64,000 nt of DNA from Streptomyces yatensis (GTDB taxonomy: Bacteria > Actinomycetota > Actinomycetes > Streptomycetales > Streptomycetaceae): positions 9,920,001-9,984,000 of the forward strand of contig NZ_CP072941.1 of NCBI RefSeq assembly GCF_018069625.1, in the 5' to 3' direction. Under the pieces are notes generated by a model. It worked only from the letters and a program-made list of their open reading frames with translations. It did no database searches and was not told the origin of the DNA. Both the position numbers and the translations under genes were made by a program. The first letter of the stretch is position 1, and each line of letters begins with the position of its first letter. Below, one piece after another: positions 25,695 to 33,938 of this stretch.

Positions 25695-28559
25695 ATGCAG
25701 GGCGAGCCGGTGGCGCGCAACGAGTTCTCCGGTACCGCGCACACGGTGATCCAGGCGCACACCATCTACGGCGGTATCCACTTCAACGACGGCCGCCGCC
25801 CGGTCACCGGCCGTTGGCTCGCAGGTCAACTGCTGCTCGCGGGCTGCTCGGTGGCGGTGGGCGGGAGTCTGTTCGCCCTCAGGGCACGGGACGACGGAGA
25901 CGGTTCCGCGCTGCCCGGTTCGATGCTCGGGCCGGTGGCGGTGGCGGTGGCGCTGGCCACGGTGGGCCTGTGGCTGGCAGTCCGCGCCATCCTGCGCCAC
26001 CGCCGCTCCAGGGTCCTGTGGGGCGACCTCTCCGGTCCGGAGCTGAACGCGGCGGCCGACCGGCTCGCCAGCGCCGTACGGGAGCAGTTGGGCCGTGAGG
26101 AGCGGCTGCGCCGCCTGCAGGATCCGGCGCCGATCCCGGTCCGGTGGGACACCGCCGCCCAGGACCTGATCGACCACTGGGAGAACGTCACCGGCGGTGG
26201 CCCGGTCGATCTCGGCGGGCGGTTCGAGGAGATCACCGATGTGCTCGACCGGGTGCCGTCGGGCCGGCTCGTCGTACTCGGGCCGGCCGGTACCGGGAAG
26301 TCCGTGCTCATGGTCCGTCTCGCACTCGACCGCCTCGACCGCCTCGACCGCCTCGACCGCCTCGACCGCCGCGCCCCCGGCGAGAGGATCCCGGTGATCC
26401 TGCCCCTCGCCACCTGGCGGCCCCAGGCCCAGCCCGACTTATGGGAGTGGGCGGCCGAACTGCTCGGCACCCGTTACGCCTCGGTGGCCACCGGCACCGC
26501 CTCCGCCCGCGACCTCGCACGCGAACTGCTGCGCACCGGCCGCCTGTTGCCCATCCTCGACGGATTCGACGAACTGCCCGCGGCGGTGCGGCCACAGGCC
26601 CTGCGCACCCTGAACGGAACTCTCGACCGGGCCGCACAGATCGTCCTCACCAGCCGCGAGGGCGAATACCGCGACGCGGCGGGGGAGGCGCGCGTGCTCA
26701 CCGGCGCCGCCGCCGTCAGCGTGCGGCCACTCACCCTCGCCGACCTCACGGCCTATCTTTCCCGCACCGCCACCCCGTCCCCCAGAGCCGGCAGCTCCTG
26801 GCGGCAGGTGCTCGATCCCCGCACGTCCGACCCGGCGCGCGCGGCGCGGGCGCGGGTCCTGGGCGAGGCGCTGGCCACCCCGCTGATGGCGTCGCTGGCC
26901 CGCAAGGCGTACAGCGACACCGGCCGGGACCCGGCCGAACTGCTGGACCCCGGCCGCTTTCCCGACAGCGCGGCCATCGAGGCACATCTCCTCGACCAGT
27001 TCGTGCCCGCCACCTACGACGCCTCCCTCGCCGCCGCGGTCCCGGGACGCCACTGGGACGCCGAAGACGCACACCGCTGGCTCACCTTCCTCGCCCGCCA
27101 CGCCCGGACCCTGGGCACCCCGGAGGTGACCTGGTGGAGCCTGCCACGCGCGCTGCCGTGGCCGGTACGTCACGCGGCGGTGATCGCGGCCATGGTGCTG
27201 GGACTCGTGGCACTGGCACCCATCGGCTACAGCCGGCCCGTGGAGGGGCCGCTCGGCATCGGTTCGCCGCCCCTGCTCGCCGTAGCGGTCCTCTTCGGTG
27301 TGACCGCCGTCATCGACGACGCGATGGACATCCCGCAGCCCCGCGCACTCACCACCCGTGGCCGGATACCCCTCCTTCTGCGGAGGACGGCAGCCGTCGT
27401 TCCGATCGCGGTCTTCGTGGTCATGGTCGCCACGATGGGGGACCTGCGGTCGTCGCTGTACCCGGTGGTCCCGCTGGTGCTGCTCGTGGGTGGCGGGGTC
27501 TGGCAGGACACCGCCGACCACGCCCTGGCCCGCAGTCCGAGAGCGCTGCTGCGCTCGGACCGCCGGACCGTACTGGCACTGCCCGGCACACGCGCCTTCG
27601 CGGATTCCCGCCGTGCCTGCGCCGCGGCGCTGTCTCTCCTGCCGCCGCTGGCGCTGTTCCTGAGCCAACAGATCACGACGAACTACCCTCCGGGCGTGAC
27701 GCCTCCCGCGCACAGCGAGGAACTGGTCACCGGCGGGGACTGGCTGCTGGTGTCCCTGAGCAGCGTGGCGGCACTGCTCCTGTACGGATTCGCCTTCTCG
27801 GCATGGGGGAAGTTCGCCGTCGCCAGACTCTGGCTGGCCGCGACCGGCCGTCTCCCCTGGCACCTGATGGAATTCCTGGAGGACGCCTGCGAACGTGGCG
27901 CTCTCCGCCAGTCCGGCGGTGTTCTGTCCTTCCGGCACCGCACTCTCCAGGACCGGCTGGCGCCACCCCGGCCGAGCCCGCCGACCCCCGCCCCGACACC
28001 CGATGCACCCTCGCCATGGCAGGTGCTCGCCCCGGCACTGTCCCCGTTCGTGCTCTGCCTGATGCTGCCGGGGCTGGTCATCACCCTCAACACCCCGGAC
28101 GACGAACGCTACCGATCCGTACCCGAAGCCTGTGTGCTGCTGGACCAGCACCTGGCCGCCCGGGCCATACCCCGACCGGAAGCGACGACCCGAGAACCCT
28201 TCAGCAACGGGGAGTCTCGCTGCTACTGGTCCACCGACGGCGAGATGACGCCCAGGGTCGACCTGGTGGTCACGATCGGGCGGGCGGAGGCGGGTCAGAG
28301 CGCCGTCCAGGAAGCCGTGATGGTCTTCCGCAGCGTGGACACCATCAGCCGAGAACACGCTCGGGGTCGCAGGTCGATGCTGAGCCTCGGGCAGGAGGCG
28401 GTCTGGTGGCGGTGGGACGGCGGCGGCCAGGTGCTCGTGCGCCAGGACAACATCGTCCTCAACATGGACATGCACGGACCCGCCGCTGACACACGGCTGC
28501 CCGCCTTCGCCGAGGAGGTGCTGCACCGGGCCCTGACGAAAGCCCGGCGCAGCAGTTGA
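25695..28559 (+). CDS. Membrane NACHT-type STAND NTPase with N-terminal amyloid-like motif
   Basis: 954 residues from ATG 25695 (AAGGGGG upstream; ATGs at 25665 and 25677 are less well placed). Residues about 9-30 read NEFSGTAHTVIQAHTIYGGI-HF, resembling the RHIM-like amyloid signalling motifs found at the N termini of bacterial NLR-type proteins. Two membrane segments follow (about 41-62 and 78-100). The NACHT core has Walker A GPAGTGKS (196-203) and Walker B LLPILDGFDEL (284-294). Another set of hydrophobic segments covers about residues 490-740, and after a last span near 780 there is a C-terminal domain of about 170 residues with two Cys, probably extracytoplasmic. Such proteins are candidate antiphage or cell-death switches. 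Codon 249 is TTA (26439-26441), implying bldA dependence. No effector with a matching motif is adjacent. Confidence 0.85.
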   Translation: MQGEPVARNEFSGTAHTVIQAHTIYGGIHFNDGRRPVTGRWLAGQLLLAGCSVAVGGSLFALRARDDGDGSALPGSMLGPVAVAVALATVGLWLAVRAILRHRRSRVLWGDLSGPELNAAADRLASAVREQLGREERLRRLQDPAPIPVRWDTAAQDLIDHWENVTGGGPVDLGGRFEEITDVLDRVPSGRLVVLGPAGTGKSVLMVRLALDRLDRLDRLDRLDRRAPGERIPVILPLATWRPQAQPDLWEWAAELLGTRYASVATGTASARDLARELLRTGRLLPILDGFDELPAAVRPQALRTLNGTLDRAAQIVLTSREGEYRDAAGEARVLTGAAAVSVRPLTLADLTAYLSRTATPSPRAGSSWRQVLDPRTSDPARAARARVLGEALATPLMASLARKAYSDTGRDPAELLDPGRFPDSAAIEAHLLDQFVPATYDASLAAAVPGRHWDAEDAHRWLTFLARHARTLGTPEVTWWSLPRALPWPVRHAAVIAAMVLGLVALAPIGYSRPVEGPLGIGSPPLLAVAVLFGVTAVIDDAMDIPQPRALTTRGRIPLLLRRTAAVVPIAVFVVMVATMGDLRSSLYPVVPLVLLVGGGVWQDTADHALARSPRALLRSDRRTVLALPGTRAFADSRRACAAALSLLPPLALFLSQQITTNYPPGVTPPAHSEELVTGGDWLLVSLSSVAALLLYGFAFSAWGKFAVARLWLAATGRLPWHLMEFLEDACERGALRQSGGVLSFRHRTLQDRLAPPRPSPPTPAPTPDAPSPWQVLAPALSPFVLCLMLPGLVITLNTPDDERYRSVPEACVLLDQHLAARAIPRPEATTREPFSNGESRCYWSTDGEMTPRVDLVVTIGRAEAGQSAVQEAVMVFRSVDTISREHARGRRSMLSLGQEAVWWRWDGGGQVLVRQDNIVLNMDMHGPAADTRLPAFAEEVLHRALTKARRSS
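26325..26369 (+). repeat. Five-copy 9-bp in-frame tandem repeat in the NACHT gene
   Basis: The unit CTCGACCGC is repeated five times perfectly, encoding LDR x5 (residues 211-225) just after the Walker A helix. Copy-number change by slippage would lengthen or shorten the protein without a frameshift. Confidence 0.9.
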
Positions 28560-28745
28560 GCCCTTCAGGAGCGCGCGTCGGCCGGGTTCGCGTCCCGGAC
28601 GACCTTTGGTGGGTGTTTTTCTTCCGTTCCCCCGCCGCGGCACACCTGGCGTTTTCATGAGTGCGGGTGAACGCCACCCCTGGCCTGCGCATGTTCCGGA
28701 GGCCCCTAGACTGTCTCGCAATTCTCACGTTGATCGGAGCACGAC

Positions 28746-28982
28746 ATGCGTCGCCTTACCCTTGCCCTCCTGGCATGTTCAGCCCTCGCACTCGCCGGGT
28801 GCGCGCAGGACTTTGACCGGGGCCCTGATGGGACAGTCAGCGACAAGGTCAAGGACGGGAAGAAGTTCTACTTGGTCGTGGATCCGGCCAAGGGTGGCGA
28901 CGAGAAGAAGTTCCGGGTCAGCAAGTACGACTACCACGACTGCAACCGGGGCTCGAAGTACCCCAAGTGCGTTGACGACTAA
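28746..28982 (+). CDS. Small putative lipoprotein
   Basis: 78 residues. A short basic start, a hydrophobic stretch and the lipobox LALAGC (Cys19) indicate a lipoprotein exported and anchored to the outer face of the membrane. The mature part is only about 60 residues, highly charged, with two further Cys near the C terminus (DCNRGSKYPKC) that may form a disulfide. GGAG lies nine bases before the ATG. No family recognised and no functional clue from its neighbours. Confidence 0.8.
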   Translation: MRRLTLALLACSALALAGCAQDFDRGPDGTVSDKVKDGKKFYLVVDPAKGGDEKKFRVSKYDYHDCNRGSKYPKCVDD

Positions 28983-29096
28983 GGGCTGTTGAGCCTCAGC
29001 GTATTCACCGTCGGCCCTGACACTCCGCCCATGTGTCGGGGCCGACTGCCATGGTCGGCGTTGTCCTGCCCTGCCCGGGAGGGGCGGGGTGGTCGT

Positions 29097-29837
29097 TCAG
29101 GTGAGCATCTCGGCGAAGCGCCGGGCGAAGAGGTAGGCGTCGCCGGGCCAGCGGGCGGACAGGTATCGGCCGTCCTGCACGACGAAGGCGGGGGTGTCGT
29201 CGGTGGCCGTGCCGCGGCGCCGTAGCTCGATGGGTCCGCGTTCGAACTGGGCGGGGTCGTTCAGGGCGGCGACGACCTCGTCCTGGACGTAGGCCGGATA
29301 GGTGCGGTAGTAGCGGCCGCGGCGCCAGGCCGTGAGGTAGTAGGCGGTCCGCTCCATGTACGCGGGCAGGCAGGTGGTGCGCCGGTCGGCGAGGAGGCTG
29401 CGGCCGGTGGCCGGGTCGTTGGTGCGGGCCAGGGTGAGGACGCCGTGGCATATGGCGCCGACCGGGCGGTCCAGCCCCCAGAGCTCCGCGATCTTCTCGC
29501 GCAGGACGTCGGAGCCGAGGTACTGGCGCATCCCCGGGGCGTGGCCGCCGGGCAGGATCAGCCCGTCGTACGCCTCGGGCTCGAGGTCCGCCCATGCCAG
29601 GGGGCGGCGGAAGGCGGTCGCGTCGGTGAGCTGCCGGTAGAACTCCTTGGGCTCGGGCTCCGCGCCGAGTTGCCCGAAGAGCACTCCGGTGATCAGCAGC
29701 GGATCGGCGGCCGGCGGGCCGTCGCCGTGTTCGGTGGCGATCACCACCTCATGGCCGAGGTCGGTCAGGAGCTTCCAGGGCACGGCCACCTCGGTGACGT
29801 CGAAGTCCCGGTCGGGCAGCGGCATGAGAATACGCAC
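29097..29837 (-). CDS. DJ-1/PfpI-family (class I glutamine amidotransferase-like) protein
   Basis: 246 residues. MRILMPLPDRDFDVTEVAVPWKLL is the usual N terminus, LILPGGHAPGMRQYL the glycine loop, and VGAICHGVLTLA contains the nucleophile-elbow Cys followed by His. Family members are chaperones, glyoxalases or amidases; the long loop and C-terminal part resemble the larger actinobacterial type-1 glutamine amidotransferase-like proteins. Starts with GTG and has no strong ribosome site. The upstream neighbour on the same strand ends with a terminator, so it is probably monocistronic. Confidence 0.85.
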   Translation of the reverse strand: MRILMPLPDRDFDVTEVAVPWKLLTDLGHEVVIATEHGDGPPAADPLLITGVLFGQLGAEPEPKEFYRQLTDATAFRRPLAWADLEPEAYDGLILPGGHAPGMRQYLGSDVLREKIAELWGLDRPVGAICHGVLTLARTNDPATGRSLLADRRTTCLPAYMERTAYYLTAWRRGRYYRTYPAYVQDEVVAALNDPAQFERGPIELRRRGTATDDTPAFVVQDGRYLSARWPGDAYLFARRFAEMLT

Positions 29838-29901
29838 GGGGACTGCCTACCACAGGGGTTACGGGCGTCCGGAGCCAGGTGGCACGTCGGCCACCGCAGC
29901 C

Positions 29902-29939
29902 GAGCCCCGGCCCGTACGCATGCGTAGGGGCCGGGGCTC
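29902..29939 (-). terminator. Long perfect-stem terminator after the endonuclease gene
   Basis: 19-base arms (29902-29920 and 29921-29939) with a single mismatch; the outer 12 bases are perfect and G+C rich, the inner part is the palindrome TACGCATGCGTA. It lies 14 bases after the endonuclease stop. Confidence 0.75.
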
Positions 29940-29953
29940 GGCGGAGCCGCGGG

Positions 29954-30784
29954 TTACTTCCAGATGGAGTCGACCCATTCGGGGTGGTCGATGAACGGGT
30001 TCCGGTTGTGCTGGAAGCTGTCGTAGATGACCTGGTTGCGGTTCTTCTCGAAGGCGTCGGGCGGGTCCTCGGCGCTCCACGCCTTCAGCACCGACAGGCG
30101 GCCGATATTCGGCGCGGAGCCGTTGTCGACGTTGTCGTTGGGCTCGAGGTCGGCGAAGCCGTCGTCCCCGTCGTAGCGGACGGCCATGTAGAGGATCATC
30201 CGGGCGACATCGCCCTTGACCTGGTCACGGGGTTCGAAGGAGTCGTCGTCACTGCGGTTGCCGGGGGCGTCGGGCACGTCCTGGCCGCCGTTGTCGAAGT
30301 CCTTGTTGCCGCGGATGCTGTTCACCGTGACGTTGGTGGGGCGCAGGTGGTGCAGGTCGGTGCCGGGCCCGGTGGCCGTGCCGAAGTCACCGTGCGACTT
30401 CGCCCAGACGTGCTCGCGGTTCCAGTCGTCCGGGTTGCCGCCGCTCGCGTCCTTGGACTGGGAGCGGCCGGAGTAGAGGAGGATGACGTTCGACGAGTTG
30501 TCCGGGTCCTCGTCCGTGGACTTCAGCGCGTCCCATACCTCGTCGTAGGACACCTTGGTCTGGTCGCTGATGATCGTGTGCAGCGCGGCCTTCAGCTCCG
30601 GGCCGCTCTTGCCCATCGCGTCCTGGTAGTAGGTGTCGTCCAGCGCCTGCACGGCCGTGGGCCGGTTGGTGTCGGCCGGGGCCGGTGTGTTGGCGGCGGC
30701 GACCGAAGGAGCGGCGATACCGGCCACGGCCACGACGGCCAGCAGCGGAAGGCGCCGTGATCGGCTCGGGCGATGAGTGGACAT
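29954..30784 (-). CDS. Secreted endonuclease I family nuclease
   Basis: 276 residues. A signal peptide (RRLPLLAVVAVAGIAAPSVAAA) is followed by the endonuclease I domain: LLYSGRSQSK, DDWNREHVWAKSHGDFG and TDLHHLRPTNVTVNSIRGN carry the beta-beta-alpha-Me histidines and the Asn of the NucM/Vvn-type catalytic site. It degrades extracellular DNA, needing Mg2+ or Ca2+, and often serves nutrition or development in Streptomyces. It is monocistronic, with a strong terminator behind it. Confidence 0.9.
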   Translation of the reverse strand: MSTHRPSRSRRLPLLAVVAVAGIAAPSVAAANTPAPADTNRPTAVQALDDTYYQDAMGKSGPELKAALHTIISDQTKVSYDEVWDALKSTDEDPDNSSNVILLYSGRSQSKDASGGNPDDWNREHVWAKSHGDFGTATGPGTDLHHLRPTNVTVNSIRGNKDFDNGGQDVPDAPGNRSDDDSFEPRDQVKGDVARMILYMAVRYDGDDGFADLEPNDNVDNGSAPNIGRLSVLKAWSAEDPPDAFEKNRNQVIYDSFQHNRNPFIDHPEWVDSIWK

Positions 30785-31099
30785 GATGTGGGGGGTGTCC
30801 TCTCCTAGATGAGTACCCGGACCGCCAACCGGCGCCGCGAGTACGGATGTTCAAGGCACAAGCTCTGGGAGATTCCCATGCGCGAAGCCCGAACGCGTGT
30901 ACATGGTGTGCCCGTTCGGCGCGGATCCGATGAACGCCCAGTGGTGAAGGGAAGGGCCGTTCGGCCTCCACCGCGGCTCGGGTGAGGGCTCGCGTGAGGA
31001 GCGGGAGTGGGCGGCTCGGCCCACCGTCGGCGCAACCCCCGGACCGCCGATGACCAGGTCTCCGCCGTGTCGGATGAGGAGTGCTGGCAGTATCGACGT
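30785..31099. other. Divergent intergenic region, endonuclease / RNase H
   Basis: 315 bases without a supported gene. It must hold the endonuclease promoter (minus) and that of rnhA (plus); for the latter CAGTAT (31088-31093) lies six bases before the ATG, as expected for a leaderless transcript. Confidence 0.4.
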
Positions 31100-31792
31100 A
31101 TGGCTGAACAGATCATCGCCGCGTGTGACGGGGCATCGAAGGGAAACCCCGGGCCCGCGGCCTGGGCATGGGTCATCGGGGGCACCGACGGTGCGGTGGA
31201 GCGCTGGGAGGCCGGGCCGCTTGGCACCGCGACCAACAACGTGGCCGAGCTCACCGCATTGCAAAGGCTGCTGGAGTCCACCGACGCGACCGTGCCGCTG
31301 CAGGTGCGCATGGACTCGCAGTACGCGATGAAGGCGGTCACCACATGGCTGCCCGGGTGGCGGAAGAAGGGGTGGAAGACCGCCTCGGGATCCCCGGTGG
31401 CCAACCGCGAGCTCGTGATGCGTATCGACGAGCTCCTGGACGGCCGCAAGGTGGAATTCGTCTACGTTCCGGCGCACCAGGTCGACGGCGATCCGTTCAA
31501 CGCGGCCGCCGACGGGGCGGCCAGCCACACCGCCCGCACCCAGCAGCCCGCGGGCACCTCGCTCGGCTCCGCCCTGCCCCCGCCCGAGACCCAGACGACG
31601 ACACGCTCAGCGGGCCGCGGTGGCACGGCGCGCCCGCGCACCACGGCCGCACAGCGGGGGACGGGCCCCCGCTCCAAGGCCTCCATCAAGGCGAAGTTCC
31701 CCGGCCGGTGCCGCTGCGGCACGCCCTACGCCAAGGGCGAGACCATCAGCAAGAACTCCGACGGTTGGGGCCATCCGGCCTGCGCCGCCTGA
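31100..31792 (+). CDS. rnhA: Ribonuclease HI with C-terminal zinc-ribbon-like extension
   Basis: 230 residues. Residues 1-140 are RNase HI: ACDGASKGNPGPAAWAW (first Asp), NNVAELTAL (Glu), MDSQYAMKAV (Asp) and the late NAAADGAA (Asp), the DEDD metal site that cleaves RNA in RNA-DNA hybrids. A basic, Thr/Gly/Arg-rich linker follows, and the end FPGRCRCGTPYAKGETI...GHPAC looks like a small metal-binding knuckle. The ATG at 31100 matches the family N terminus; upstream codons lack a ribosome site and the transcript may be leaderless. Confidence 0.88.
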   Translation: MAEQIIAACDGASKGNPGPAAWAWVIGGTDGAVERWEAGPLGTATNNVAELTALQRLLESTDATVPLQVRMDSQYAMKAVTTWLPGWRKKGWKTASGSPVANRELVMRIDELLDGRKVEFVYVPAHQVDGDPFNAAADGAASHTARTQQPAGTSLGSALPPPETQTTTRSAGRGGTARPRTTAAQRGTGPRSKASIKAKFPGRCRCGTPYAKGETISKNSDGWGHPACAA

Positions 31793-31826
31793 GCCGCGGG
31801 GCGTCCGTGGCGCGCCATCCGGGCCT

Positions 31827-31863
31827 GGCCTGGGGCCGGACCGGGCCGGTCCGGCCCCAGGCC
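31827..31863. terminator. Bidirectional terminator between convergent genes
   Basis: A perfect 16-base G+C-rich stem (14-base core CCTGGGGCCGGACC and its complement) with a 5-base loop, in the 74-base gap between rnhA and the mycothiol-type enzyme gene. Confidence 0.75.
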
Positions 31864-31866
31864 GGA

Positions 31867-32709
31867 TCAGGGCGCGGTGAAGAGCGTGGGGAACCGTGGG
31901 GCGAGCCAGGGCTTCCGGCCCCAGGCGAGAACGTGGCCCCTGGCGGCGGCGCCCCACGGGCCGCGGCGGCCCAGTGCCATCAGAAGGAAGGCGACGGGCT
32001 CGGTGAGGATGGTGCAGTCCGGGCGGCTCGGCGGATGGGGGGTGACCGTCACCGCCCCGTCGGAGAAGGTGGTGCCGAAGCGGGCGCCACCCCTGAGGCG
32101 GACGGTGAAGCGGGCGGTGAGCCCGGCGGTGGCCGTGGTGTCGACCACCCGTGGCATGGCCGTGATCAGGAAGGGCAGGGTCAGTTCGACCCGCGCCCGG
32201 TTGATCATATGCGGGCGGCCCAGCGCACGGGCGAGGTCATAGCCGTGGCCGAGCATATGGGTCAGCAGATACGACCCCAATACGTCCAGGCTCATCGGGC
32301 CCATCGGTGTGACCAGCTCTCCGGATGACGCGGGCCGGCCGGATGACGCGGGCCGGGCCGCCGACCGGAGGAAGGCATCGGCCTGCTCCACGATCATGGC
32401 GGCCAGCGGCTCGGCCCGACGCTCGGCGAACGCGGCGAGCGCGAGCTGGTTGGCCTCGGCCAGCCCGTGCGGCGTCCCGTCCCCGTAACCGCGGGTCTTG
32501 CCGTCCGCGAGGTGCGCCATCAGCTCGTTGGCCTGCGCCAGATGCGCCGCCGCCTCCCCGACCGTCCACTGCGACCCGGGCACCCGAGCCCCGGTGTCGG
32601 GTGCGCCGCGCAGCGTTGTGGCGATGTCGGCCGCGGTGGCGCGGATCGCCTCATTCAGCCCCGAGGGCCACGTGCTGCCGCCGTCGCCCTGCCCGCTCAC
32701 GGATTCCAC
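31867..32709 (-). CDS. Maleylpyruvate-isomerase/DinB-like mycothiol-dependent family protein
   Basis: 280 residues from GTG 32709 (GGGGAGG four bases upstream). The N-terminal half has the DinB-like four-helix fold with the metal-binding pattern of actinobacterial MDMPI proteins (WTVGEAAAHLAQANELMAHL, then THMLGHGYDLARALG with the conserved His residues). The C-terminal 100 residues look like an SCP2-type domain (RFTVRLRGGARF...DCTILTEPVAFLLMALGR). Mycothiol-dependent isomerases and thiol transferases belong here; the reaction is not deducible. A short duplicated segment PASSG-R-PASSG lies in the loop between the domains. Confidence 0.75.
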   Translation of the reverse strand: MESVSGQGDGGSTWPSGLNEAIRATAADIATTLRGAPDTGARVPGSQWTVGEAAAHLAQANELMAHLADGKTRGYGDGTPHGLAEANQLALAAFAERRAEPLAAMIVEQADAFLRSAARPASSGRPASSGELVTPMGPMSLDVLGSYLLTHMLGHGYDLARALGRPHMINRARVELTLPFLITAMPRVVDTTATAGLTARFTVRLRGGARFGTTFSDGAVTVTPHPPSRPDCTILTEPVAFLLMALGRRGPWGAAARGHVLAWGRKPWLAPRFPTLFTAP

Positions 32710-32781
32710 GTGCCCTCCCCGCACCGAGCCGGGGAACTTCCCCGGGGTACGTACCCTGTCACGGCCCCCCGGCCGCCACGA

Positions 32782-33744
32782 TCACGGTGTCAGCACGATC
32801 CTGCCGAACACCTCACCGGCGTCCATCTTCCGGTGTGCCGGCACGGCGTCCTCCAACGGCAGCACCTCATGCACCACCGTCCGCAGCTCGCCACGGCCTG
32901 CGGCCGCGAACTGCTCGGTCCGCACCGCACGTCGATCGGCTTCGGCCACGGTGTCGGAGCTGAAGGTGGCGAAGGACATCGACTTCCGGAACGCCGCCAT
33001 CATCGTCATGCCGAAGTCCGCCGGTGGCAGGCCCCCGACCATGCCGACGGCCACCATGCGGCCGTTCGGGTTGAGCTTGGCGAAGAAGGAGGGCATGTCC
33101 GCACCGCCGATGATGTCAATGATGACGTCGTAGCCCGTGGGAGCGTCCTCGCCACCCTCGCCGGAGCGGTCCAGCACATGGGTCGCGCCGAGCTTGCGCA
33201 GGCGATCACCGCGCTCGGCCGACGACGTCGTGACCGCCACCGCGCCGGCACCGCCATGAGCCGCGAGCTGGACCGCCATGATCCCGATGCTGCCGGCCGC
33301 GCCGCGCACCAGCACGGACTCGCCGGTCGCGAAGTGGGCATGGGCAAGGCCGAAGTGGGCCACCACTCCGGAGCTCCCGACCGTCACCGCGTCGACCGGC
33401 GACAGGTCCTCGGGGAGTGGCAGGGTCTCCTCGACCGAGGCGATGGTCTGCTCGACGTAGCCGCCACTCACGCCGGTGAACGCCCATACGCGCCGACCGA
33501 CCCATGACGTGTCGACGCCCTCGCCGACCGCGGTCACGATGCCCGCCACCTCGCTGCCGGGGATATGGCCTTCCTTGAAGCCGTAGGAGGCGAGGACACC
33601 GCTTCGGATCAGGACGTCGGCGCCGCCGACACCGATCGCCTCATTGGCGATGAGTACCTGTCCCTCGGCGGGAGTGGGGGTGGGAAGGTCGATGACCGCC
33701 AGACCTTCGGGGCGTCCGAACGCCTGGATCGCGACTGCCTTCAA
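32782..33744 (-). CDS. Zinc-independent MDR quinone oxidoreductase-like enzyme
   Basis: 320 residues from TTG 33744, chosen because AAGGAG lies six bases upstream and the product then begins LKAVAIQAFGRPEGL, the normal start of quinone oxidoreductases. IPGSEVAGIVTAVGEGVD and VLVRGAAGSIGIMAVQLA (NADPH-binding) identify the medium-chain dehydrogenase/reductase fold; the catalytic zinc ligands of alcohol dehydrogenases are absent. It would reduce quinones or enones with NADPH. It is divergent from a TetR gene, with 18-base tandem repeats between them, a layout suggesting TetR control. Confidence 0.88.
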   Translation of the reverse strand: MKAVAIQAFGRPEGLAVIDLPTPTPAEGQVLIANEAIGVGGADVLIRSGVLASYGFKEGHIPGSEVAGIVTAVGEGVDTSWVGRRVWAFTGVSGGYVEQTIASVEETLPLPEDLSPVDAVTVGSSGVVAHFGLAHAHFATGESVLVRGAAGSIGIMAVQLAAHGGAGAVAVTTSSAERGDRLRKLGATHVLDRSGEGGEDAPTGYDVIIDIIGGADMPSFFAKLNPNGRMVAVGMVGGLPPADFGMTMMAAFRKSMSFATFSSDTVAEADRRAVRTEQFAAAGRGELRTVVHEVLPLEDAVPAHRKMDAGEVFGRIVLTP

Positions 33745-33762
33745 TGTCGTCTCCTTGTTCTG

Positions 33763-33830
33763 GGGTCGGCCGGGATTGACGGGTCGGCCGGGATTGACGG
33801 GTCGGCCGGGATCGATGGGTCGGCCGGGGC
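33763..33830. repeat. 18-bp tandem repeats between oxidoreductase and TetR genes
   Basis: GGGTCGGCCGGGATTGAC occurs at 33763-33780 and 33781-33798, again at 33799-33816 with two changes, and partly at 33817-33830. The block lies 19 bases upstream of the oxidoreductase TTG start and about 110 bases before the TetR gene. It could be an array of operator sites or a slipping promoter element. Confidence 0.8.
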
Positions 33831-33938
33831 CGCCCGACCCGGCCCCGGGCGCCGACGGGCCGCACCCGGAGAAGTGCCGGGCTCCCATGCCGTCGGACGC
33901 TAACGGACGCCCCCGTCCACTTGGCTAAAGTGAGAGAG

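Noticed and set aside
26439..28721. 760-codon minus-strand frame opposite the NACHT gene
   Set aside because: Antisense shadow; the plus strand encodes Walker motifs and membrane segments with normal third-position G+C.
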